5,711 nucleotides of DNA from Candidatus Aminicenantota bacterium. Its GTDB lineage: Bacteria > Acidobacteriota > Aminicenantia > Aminicenantales > Aminicenantaceae. The stretch spans positions 1-5,711 of the forward strand of contig JAUWVG010000187.1 of assembly GCA_030617525.1 (NCBI GenBank), in the 5' to 3' direction. Both the position numbers and the translations under genes were made by a program. Positions 1 through 4,518 of the stretch are shown in pieces. Numbering within the stretch: the stretch's first letter is position 1; each line of letters starts with the position of its first letter. Below the pieces are notes generated by a model, which did no database searches, was not told the DNA's origin, and saw only the letters and a list, made by a program, of their open reading frames with translations.

Positions 1-513
1 GTAAATACGAATATAAATGCAAACGAAAAAAAGGTGAGAAGTTTTGAAGTACAAAAAAAGGATACTGGCTTCATGCAAACCTGCCCGTACTTAGGCCATA
101 ATAATTTCTATCCACATATACATACTGAAAAAATCCCGTTCTTTAGACACTCTGTCTTCAACTTGGATATAAAATCGATAATTAATGCGATATTCACCAT
201 CTATCTTACTGCGAAACAATTTAATTCTATAGCAATCAATATTCAAGGTCAAAAAGACAACTCCCTCCCCAGGAAGATATGATTTAATTACCCACCAAAT
301 CAGCATTTTTCTCAGTTTCACAAGCTCTGAATATAAGTTTTTGTTCAAAATATCAGTTCTATAAGAATCCAGTTGGGCGTGCCACTCTTTTTCCCTATAT
401 CTTGAAACTAAATCAGCAACTTAGAGGATGGACCTCACGAAAATACTAGCATTCCAGGTGGTAACAATTTTGAGGTGTTCGTTTTTGAAAAGCAAACATA
501 GTAGATTATAGTT
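1..513. other. Gene-poor AT-rich flank with no convincing intact gene
   Basis: No intact gene can be supported here. The plus-strand frame starting at base 1 stays open to 282 but has no recognisable domain and no clear ribosome binding site. The minus-strand frame looks more coding-like and is listed separately as a possible remnant. No hairpin terminator was found just after the stop codon (514-516) of the minus-strand gene to the right. No RNA gene or mobile element end was recognised. Confidence 0.5.
91..420 (-). pseudogene. Possible truncated or decayed gene, unknown product
   Basis: On the minus strand an open frame of 109 codons runs from just after an in-frame TAA (421-423) to a TAA at 91-93. 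The only usable start near its beginning is a TTG at 348, which gives 85 residues and has no Shine-Dalgarno site. The frame has protein-like composition: a charged start (RYREKEW), an aromatic patch (MLIWWVIKSYLPGEG) and an alternating polar/aromatic segment (GEYRINYRFYIQ). Its codon choice is plausible, with many GAT, GAA and ATT codons. No family is recognised. Beyond the TAA the same frame stays open for 30 codons up to the stop of the upstream gene. A chance open frame in AT-rich DNA remains possible. Confidence 0.3.
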
Positions 514-1632
514 CTATTCCATAATCCATGACAGAGTCATTTTTTGTTCAGGAGAAATGGAAATTGTCCAAGTAACAGGGAAATTTCCTGTATAAGAAGC
601 TTCAACTTTCAGGTTTGGATCGCCCATTCTTCGCATCCACTGGCCCAGGGCAATATAGGCAACATTGCTGAACGGTTGAGTGTTGATCTTGTTCATCAGA
701 GGATCTCTAAAAGTCAACATATGCCCCGAACCCGGCTTTTGTCTTGTAAACTGGATTCTGAAACTGGGATGTGGATCGCTGCTTTCATCTAATTTTTCTG
801 TAGAAAAACCTGTTAATAAAGGAATCCCAGGTTCAGAAGCATTCAAAAGTGCTCCTCCTGACAAATTAGCAGTTCGCATGTGTTTTAATTGTGCTATGCA
901 TGTCCTGGGAGTATAACAGTGGATGCTCACATCCCAAACACCTGATACAGTCCAGCTCCAGGGAACTGCACTCCCGGTGTTTTTTGCATCCAAAGAATAC
1001 TGTAATCTGCCGTGATATTCAGGTATGTTCAAATCCTCAACAGATATTTTCATTTCCTTGACATGCAAGTTAGAGATGAGTGCTATATTTGGGTAGGGCA
1101 AAGGGATTGGACTTGGAAGCGGTTCCATTTCTGTAATCGAAAAGGAGATAGAGGGCATTTCGATATTCAATTCAGGGGATATCAGAACACTGAAGGTGCC
1201 GCTCTCCAGAGAAATGGGTTTGTGAAGATTGACGGTCGTTTCAGGCAGAGTGGCGGTGAGATTCAAAGCATTGCCTGATGTATTGGGGCCATTGATGCCT
1301 CGTACAGCATAGGGTCCGCCCGGACCGTTTATCATTCCCGGGAAAATTGGCGCAAAATGAATGGGTTGTTCCGGGATTGTTAGAGTCTCTGAGCCTACAG
1401 TGACTGGAAAGGTTCCATCTATATAACCGGCTCCAGGCTGCAGTTCCAAAGTGTAAGTTACAGGAGAACCATCTGAATCATTCCCCTGAAGATTTATCGT
1501 GACCGGCTCCAGCTCAAAGGCACTCACAATTCTGGCATTTATAGCTTCTCTATTGGAATTAGAACTGGCAGAGAAAAACGAAACGCAGAGGCATAGCAAT
1601 AGAATCACCAGAAAAAAATGAATTCTTTTCAC
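514..1632 (-). CDS. Exported beta-rich protein of unknown family
   Basis: This is a 372-residue protein with an N-terminal signal peptide: basic KR at residues 2-3, a hydrophobic core at about 6-20 (FFLVILLLCLC), and a small polar region around residues 21-25 where cleavage is likely. No lipobox is evident because the residues before the cysteines are leucines. The mature part is rich in Ser, Thr, Pro, Gly and alternating hydrophobics, suggesting a beta-sandwich-like secreted or surface protein. Residues 94-118 are Gly/Pro/Asn-rich, residues 171-181 form a proline-rich linker (PLPSPIPLPYP), and Cys239 and Cys245 could form a disulfide. No enzyme motif is visible and I do not recognise the family. 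The GTG start at 1632 is preferred because GGAGG lies six bases upstream. An ATG at 1674 would add 14 residues (MIETDKKGILWRMI), has no such site, and would put the signal peptide internal. Confidence 0.75.
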   Translation of the reverse strand: MKRIHFFLVILLLCLCVSFFSASSNSNREAINARIVSAFELEPVTINLQGNDSDGSPVTYTLELQPGAGYIDGTFPVTVGSETLTIPEQPIHFAPIFPGMINGPGGPYAVRGINGPNTSGNALNLTATLPETTVNLHKPISLESGTFSVLISPELNIEMPSISFSITEMEPLPSPIPLPYPNIALISNLHVKEMKISVEDLNIPEYHGRLQYSLDAKNTGSAVPWSWTVSGVWDVSIHCYTPRTCIAQLKHMRTANLSGGALLNASEPGIPLLTGFSTEKLDESSDPHPSFRIQFTRQKPGSGHMLTFRDPLMNKINTQPFSNVAYIALGQWMRRMGDPNLKVEASYTGNFPVTWTISISPEQKMTLSWIME

Positions 1633-1638
1633 AATCAT

Positions 1639-1643
1639 CCTCC
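1639..1643 (-). promoter_or_regulatory. Shine-Dalgarno site fixing a GTG start
   Basis: Read on the minus strand, GGAGG occurs here and is followed by ATGATT and then GTG at 1632-1630. The six-base spacing is ideal for the GTG. The in-frame ATG inside that spacer touches the GGAGG directly and is too close to be used. Confidence 0.65.
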
Positions 1644-1676
1644 ATAAAATTCCCTTTTTGTCAGTTTCTATCATTC

Positions 1677-1706
1677 ATACTACACTTAATTAAATCCATT
1701 CCACAA
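1677..1706 (-). promoter_or_regulatory. Weak candidate promoter of the exported-protein gene
   Basis: On the minus strand, TTGTGG (1706-1701) is followed after 18 bases by TAGTAT (1682-1677). These match the sigma-70 consensus at 3/6 and 4/6 positions. Transcription would start near 1670, downstream of the ATG at 1674, which agrees with the GTG start. The match is modest for AT-rich DNA. Confidence 0.2.
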
Positions 1707-1750
1707 GGATTCAAGTTTGCCTGGTTTAAATTTAGGAATTTCCTTTGCTA

Positions 1751-1791
1751 AAAAAACTACGTGTCGAATATTTATGAAATTTTCTACACGT
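1751..1791 (-). terminator. Candidate terminator hairpin after the small membrane gene
   Basis: On the minus strand, ACGTGTAGA (1791-1783) pairs with TCGACACGT (1767-1759) with one mismatch and a 15-base AT-rich loop. After two bases (AG) it is followed by TTTTTT (1756-1751). The plus strand also has a T-run (TTTTTT from 1791) right after the stem, so the hairpin could act in both directions. It lies about 60 bases beyond the stop codon of the 1853-2191 gene. The stem is short and the loop large, so efficiency is uncertain. Confidence 0.35.
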
Positions 1792-1819
1792 TTTTTCAAT
1801 ATATCGATTTTATCGACAC
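1761..1819. repeat. Overlapping short inverted repeats in the intergenic spacer
   Basis: GTGTCGA (1761-1767) recurs as its exact reverse complement TCGACAC (1813-1819). A second palindrome, TCGAT-TTT-ATCGA, occupies 1804-1816 and overlaps the right arm. The left arm is also part of the hairpin 1759-1791, so alternative pairings are possible. The role is unknown; an operator or alternative terminator structures are both conceivable. Confidence 0.4.
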
Positions 1820-1852
1820 ATGACGTTTTTTTGTTTTAAAGAGTGTGTAACT

Positions 1853-2191
1853 CTATTTTTCAGACTGGTAGGCGTTCAATAATTTCTTATTCTGCAGCAT
1901 TAAAGCCGAAAGAAGAGTGATCAAAGCCACAATCCCAAGAATGATAGCCATAACGGTCCAGGATTCTCCTACCGCGATTCTCATGCGGCGAAGAAAGAGG
2001 AGACGTTCTATCCAGATAAGACCTCCACAAATAAGGTATATTTGATAGATCCTTATGATCCACTTTCGTTTTATGAACAGAATAAAAGGGAAAAGAAGGG
2101 TTAACGGGACCAGCCAGTTCAAATCGACTCGTGAAAAATGGGCCGCGAGCAGCACGCTTGAAATGATGGGAAGAATGAATATTTTTATCAT
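1853..2191 (-). CDS. Small multi-pass membrane protein, unknown function
   Basis: This is a 112-residue hydrophobic protein with about four predicted membrane helices, at roughly residues 2-19, 24-41, 44-62 and 78-98. A short basic loop (KRKW, 41-44) lies between helices two and three, a charged loop (RRMRIAVGES) before helix four, and a polar lysine-containing tail at the C-terminus. The conserved-looking feature near the N-terminus is LLAAHFSR. No enzymatic motif is visible, and I can place it only as an uncharacterised small integral membrane protein. The ATG at 2191 is chosen because the hydrophobic protein begins there. A GTG at 2281 would prepend 30 residues rich in Lys, Cys and His that look non-coding, and it would lie upstream of the apparent promoter. 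There is no Shine-Dalgarno site in front of the ATG. The gene is divergent from the PQQ-like gene. Confidence 0.65.
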   Translation of the reverse strand: MIKIFILPIISSVLLAAHFSRVDLNWLVPLTLLFPFILFIKRKWIIRIYQIYLICGGLIWIERLLFLRRMRIAVGESWTVMAIILGIVALITLLSALMLQNKKLLNAYQSEK

Positions 2192-2200
2192 AATGGCCAA

Positions 2201-2209
2201 ATTATAACA
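2201..2209 (-). promoter_or_regulatory. Extended -10 promoter of the small membrane gene
   Basis: The minus strand reads TGTTATAAT, a perfect extended -10 element (TGnTATAAT). No good -35 box lies 16-18 bases upstream, which is typical for extended -10 promoters. The expected transcription start is near 2194, three bases before the ATG at 2191, so the transcript would be leaderless or nearly so. This also argues against translation from the upstream GTG at 2281. Confidence 0.5.
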
Positions 2210-2245
2210 TGTTTCTTTAAAACAACATCGAAACTTTTTCTCTAA

Positions 2246-2274
2246 TTGACAGAGATGGTGCTTATTATTATCCT
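2246..2274 (+). promoter_or_regulatory. Sigma-70-like promoter of the PQQ/EF-hand gene
   Basis: A perfect TTGACA (2246-2251) is followed after exactly 17 bases by TATCCT (2269-2274), which matches four of six consensus positions. Transcription would start near 2281 and give a leader of about 46 bases carrying the AAGGAG ribosome site. A TATTAT at 2266-2271 is a better -10 but only 14 bases away. The element is divergent from, and about 40 bases away from, the minus-strand extended -10. Confidence 0.5.
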
Positions 2275-2314
2275 GTAACACTATGAATTGTCACATCTAT
2301 CTTTTCGATTATCC

Positions 2315-2320
2315 AAGGAG
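2315..2320 (+). promoter_or_regulatory. Shine-Dalgarno site of the PQQ/EF-hand gene
   Basis: AAGGAG lies six bases before the ATG at 2327. It decides the start in favour of this ATG over an in-frame TTG at 2288, which would place 13 polar residues before the signal peptide. Confidence 0.75.
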
Positions 2321-2326
2321 ACAGAC

Positions 2327-3802
2327 ATGCGAAGACGAACAATTGTTCTGATATTCGCCGTTTTGATTGTGCTCAATTTAGGTCTAGCTTCAGACCAGAC
2401 AAATTGGCCTCAGTTTAGAGGTCCTGGCGGATTGGGGATTGCTAAAGATGGCCAGAAACTGCCTGTGGAATTTGACCAGGCGAACAATATGATCTGGAAG
2501 AGTGAAGTGAGCAAGGGGAATTCTTCACTGTGTGTGTGGGGGGACCGCATTTTTTTAACAGGATTGACGGATAAAAAATTGGAGACGATGTGTTTGGATC
2601 GAAAGAGCGGGAAAATTCTGTGGAGGCAGTCTGTTACACCGGAAAAAATCGAACGTGTTCATCCCATAAACTCTCCTGCAACCCCCACGCCCACAACCGA
2701 TGGAGAACGCGTGTTTGTCTATTTTGGCTCATACGGATTACTCTGTTATGATTTTGAGGGCCGTGAAATTTGGAAGAGAACTCTGCTTCCGCCTTTGAGT
2801 ATGTATGGGACGGCGGCGTCTCCGATTATGGCAGGTGATTACCTGATCTTTTGTAACGATCAAAAAACAGGTTCTTATCTGGAAGCCATTGACCCGGAGT
2901 CGGGGAAAACTGTGTGGAAAACACAGCGGGAGAAGTTTCCCGCAGCCTGGTCAACGCCCATGCTCTGGAAAAACAATGGAGTCGATGAACTGGTCATCTA
3001 TGGCATCTGGTGGATGACGGGCTACGACTTGGAAACCGGAATTGAACGGTGGTCGGTGCCGGGCTTTACGGATGAACCCTGTATAACTCCTGTGAACGGA
3101 GAGGGATTGGTGTTCACCACATCGTACAACATGAAGAACAATCCTGAGGTGATCGGGCTTCCTGAATTCGATGAGCTGTTGGAGGAATATGATAAGGACA
3201 ATGATGGCGAGCTGACGCGTGAAGAAATTAAGGAAAACCAAAGCATTTTGTCCAGATATGATGCCGATGGGGAAGGGGACCATCCTCTGCGCGGTTTTTT
3301 TAATTTTTTAGATGTGGATCGCAGCGGAAAGATCACAGTCAAAGAATGGAGCAAGATGATTTCCTTTCTCAACAGCTTTAAGCAAGAAAATGCATTGATG
3401 GCGATTCGTCCATCCAGCGATCCTGAAGAGGAGCCTGAGGTTGTCTGGAAGCACAATTATGGAGTGCCCGAATGTCCATCGCCGCTCTATTATGATGGCC
3501 GCATCTATATGATTAAAAATGGAGGTATTGTTTCCTGCTTGGTGGCAGAGACGGGCGAATTGAAATATCAGGATAAACTGAGAGTGGGTGGACCTTACTA
3601 CTCCTCACCTGTTGTTGGGGACGGGAAAATTTATGTGCCCTCCGCACGCGGTGTGATCACAGTTTTTGAACCCGGAGATGATCTGAAAGTTTTGGCACGA
3701 AACGATTTGAAGGAACGGATGATGGCTACACCGGCGATTGTTGATGGGACAATTTATGTGCGGACAGAAAACAATGTCTATGCCTTTGGATTTTCCAAGT
3801 AG
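2327..3802 (+). CDS. Secreted PQQ-like beta-propeller protein with EF-hand insert
   Basis: This is a 491-residue exported protein. The signal peptide has basic RRR at residues 2-4, a hydrophobic core to about 20, and likely cleavage after Ala21. The mature N-terminus has NWPQFRGPGG, the usual opening of PQQ-binding-like propellers related to BamB and quinoprotein dehydrogenases. Blade motifs of the form D-x-x-(S/T)-G-x-x-x-W recur at about residues 91-99 (DRKSGKILW), 142-149, 189-197 (DPESGKTVW) and 234-242, with weaker ones at about 406-414 and 444-458. Between blades, at about 278-345, sits a calcium-binding segment with two canonical EF loops: 289-300 (DKDNDGELTREE) and 329-340 (DVDRSGKITVKE). 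A degenerate Asp-rich stretch lies at 312-318. There is no lipobox cysteine, so it is probably periplasmic or extracellular rather than a BamB lipoprotein. Ligand and catalytic activity are unknown; many such propellers are non-enzymatic. It is apparently monocistronic with its own promoter and ribosome site. Confidence 0.9.
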   Translation: MRRRTIVLIFAVLIVLNLGLASDQTNWPQFRGPGGLGIAKDGQKLPVEFDQANNMIWKSEVSKGNSSLCVWGDRIFLTGLTDKKLETMCLDRKSGKILWRQSVTPEKIERVHPINSPATPTPTTDGERVFVYFGSYGLLCYDFEGREIWKRTLLPPLSMYGTAASPIMAGDYLIFCNDQKTGSYLEAIDPESGKTVWKTQREKFPAAWSTPMLWKNNGVDELVIYGIWWMTGYDLETGIERWSVPGFTDEPCITPVNGEGLVFTTSYNMKNNPEVIGLPEFDELLEEYDKDNDGELTREEIKENQSILSRYDADGEGDHPLRGFFNFLDVDRSGKITVKEWSKMISFLNSFKQENALMAIRPSSDPEEEPEVVWKHNYGVPECPSPLYYDGRIYMIKNGGIVSCLVAETGELKYQDKLRVGGPYYSSPVVGDGKIYVPSARGVITVFEPGDDLKVLARNDLKERMMATPAIVDGTIYVRTENNVYAFGFSK

Positions 3803-3880
3803 TATTTGGCGAGGAACACTAAAAAAACTTGGAATCTGATCTTGTTAGACCTTGGAGCGGTTGGTTGCTTTTTGGATTAT

Positions 3881-3931
3881 TCGTACTATTGACAAAACAT
3901 ATCCATTAAGTCAATTTAATGGATAGTACGA
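3881..3931. repeat. Nested perfect inverted repeats between genes
   Basis: TCGTACTAT (3881-3889) is the exact reverse complement of ATAGTACGA (3923-3931). Inside it, ATCCATTAA (3901-3909) is the exact reverse complement of TTAATGGAT (3916-3924), separated by the six bases GTCAAT. The two right arms overlap by only two bases, so together they form an almost continuous stem with an 11-base bulge on the left side. ATTGAC (3888-3893) is also complementary to the loop GTCAAT (3910-3915). No T-run follows on the plus strand, so it is not a standard terminator for the preceding gene. It could be a dimer-type operator or a structured leader RNA. Confidence 0.7.
3889..3920 (+). promoter_or_regulatory. 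Possible promoter embedded in the palindrome
   Basis: TTGACA (3889-3894) is a perfect -35 sequence. The best -10 nearby is TTTAAT (3915-3920), a 5/6 match but at a long 20-base spacing. If it is real, the palindrome 3901-3924 would cover the spacer and the -10, the classical arrangement for a repressor operator. TACAAT at 3935-3940 is another possible -10 but has no fitting -35. Confidence 0.25.
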
Positions 3932-3959
3932 TATTACAATATCACATCCTCAAGAGGAT
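3930..3959 (+). promoter_or_regulatory. Two tandem palindromes just before the ribosome site
   Basis: GATATT-AC-AATATC (3930-3943) and ATCCTC-AA-GAGGAT (3946-3959) are perfect palindromes. As RNA they would form two small hairpins of five pairs with the tetraloops TACA and CAAG. The first overlaps the outer right arm of the preceding nested repeat by two bases. In the second, TCCTC (3947-3951) can pair either with GAGGA at 3954-3958 or with GAGGA in the Shine-Dalgarno site at 3966-3970, so a translational switch is possible. Confidence 0.45.
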
Positions 3960-3960
3960 T

Positions 3961-3969
3961 AAAAGGAGG
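3961..3969 (+). promoter_or_regulatory. Strong Shine-Dalgarno site deciding a GTG start
   Basis: AAAAGGAGG ends five bases before GTG at 3975. The overlapping ATG at 3973 is followed directly by TGA, so only the GTG can be used. Confidence 0.75.
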
Positions 3970-3974
3970 AAGAT

Positions 3975-4439
3975 GTGAAACAAATATACGTTGTGCTCTC
4001 AGTTCTTTTTCTCATATCCAGCTTATGTTTTCCCGGTGACACGAATTTCAACCGGGATTTACAATATGGATTGTTGGGAGCTGAAAGATCAGAATTTATG
4101 CCTTCCCTGTTTGAGTTCGACACTGGCTATTTGGCCCAAAAACTCCGGGATATCGAAAAGGCCGGTTCACTTCAAAGTACAGGTCGCCTCCTTACTATCG
4201 GGGGGGGACTGCTGGCTGTGATGGGTTCGATATTCCTTATCGGTAATAGAGATTTTGGAGGGGACTGCTGCGGACGAAAATTCAGGAATTGGGGATATTT
4301 ATTTTTGGGCACAGGATCTGCATTGGCTGTGGCTGGTATAATTATAACGGGCAAAGGGAAAAAAATTGAGGGAGGCCTTGCTCTGCACTTCGATCCTGTC
4401 CGGAAAGAAGGGGCAATGGGATACAGACTGGTGTTTTAG
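3975..4439 (+). CDS. Small exported or membrane protein, unknown function
   Basis: This is a 154-residue protein that starts with GTG behind a very strong ribosome site. The N-terminus looks like a signal peptide or anchor: Lys2, a hydrophobic stretch to about 18, then FPGDT. A polar segment follows (about 20-70, including the charged helix-like AQKLRDIEKAG). Two glycine-rich hydrophobic helices lie at about 71-90 and 106-125, linked by a short loop with adjacent Cys98-Cys99. The C-terminus (about 130-154) alternates polar and hydrophobic residues and ends in Phe (GYRLVF). This recalls a final outer-membrane beta-strand, but the protein is too small and too helical for that to be more than a note. 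No family is recognised. A run of eight G lies within codons for residues 76-78. It is preceded by the structured region 3881-3959. Confidence 0.7.
   Translation: MKQIYVVLSVLFLISSLCFPGDTNFNRDLQYGLLGAERSEFMPSLFEFDTGYLAQKLRDIEKAGSLQSTGRLLTIGGGLLAVMGSIFLIGNRDFGGDCCGRKFRNWGYLFLGTGSALAVAGIIITGKGKKIEGGLALHFDPVRKEGAMGYRLVF
4200..4207 (+). repeat. G8 homopolymer inside a coding sequence
   Basis: Eight consecutive G occur within the codons ATC GGG GGG GGA CTG, just before the first internal membrane helix of the 154-residue protein. Loss of one G would shift reading into a frame that stops at TGA 4219-4221. Such a tract can slip during replication or be miscounted in sequencing. Confidence 0.6.
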
Positions 4440-4518
4440 CAAGCTGATCGTCCATTTTAACCTCGAGAGAGATAGAGTAACATAGAGATTGTAAAAAATC
4501 GATTACAAGACTAAGAAA
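4440..4518 (+). other. Short intergenic spacer before the ABC ATPase gene
   Basis: This 79-base spacer has no clear sigma-70 promoter and no terminator. It holds a small inverted repeat, TTGTAA (4489-4494) with TTACAA (4503-4508), around an eight-base loop, and ATAGAG twice, ten bases apart (4472 and 4482). There is no convincing Shine-Dalgarno site before the ATG at 4519, only a purine-rich AAGAAA. Co-transcription with the preceding gene is possible but not shown. Confidence 0.4.

Noticed and set aside
1..282. Plus-strand open frame from base 1 to 282
   Set aside because: It has no domain, no clear start signal, and lies opposite a more coding-like minus-strand frame. It could be a chance opening in AT-rich DNA.
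1573..1632. Lipoprotein signal in the 372-residue exported protein
   Set aside because: The cysteines in the hydrophobic core are preceded by Leu rather than the small residue a lipobox needs.
1633..1674. ATG start at 1674 for the exported protein
   Set aside because: It lacks a ribosome site and buries the signal peptide 14 residues in; GGAGG points to the GTG at 1632.
2192..2281. N-terminal extension of the small membrane protein from a GTG at 2281
   Set aside because: The 30 extra residues are not protein-like, there is no ribosome site, and a perfect extended -10 promoter lies inside the extension.
2288..2326. TTG start 13 codons upstream for the PQQ/EF-hand protein
   Set aside because: AAGGAG is ideally placed for the ATG at 2327, and the signal peptide begins there.
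2951..3456. Two overlapping minus-strand open frames inside the PQQ/EF-hand gene
   Set aside because: They are antisense to a well-supported gene, have low-complexity Ser-rich translations and no ribosome site.
2327..3802. Naming the propeller protein BamB
   Set aside because: It has no lipoprotein cysteine, is about 100 residues longer than usual BamB, carries EF-hands and has no BAM-related neighbours.
3881..3931. Rho-independent terminator for the PQQ/EF-hand gene
   Set aside because: The stem is AT-rich, interrupted by an 11-base bulge, and no T-run follows on the plus strand.
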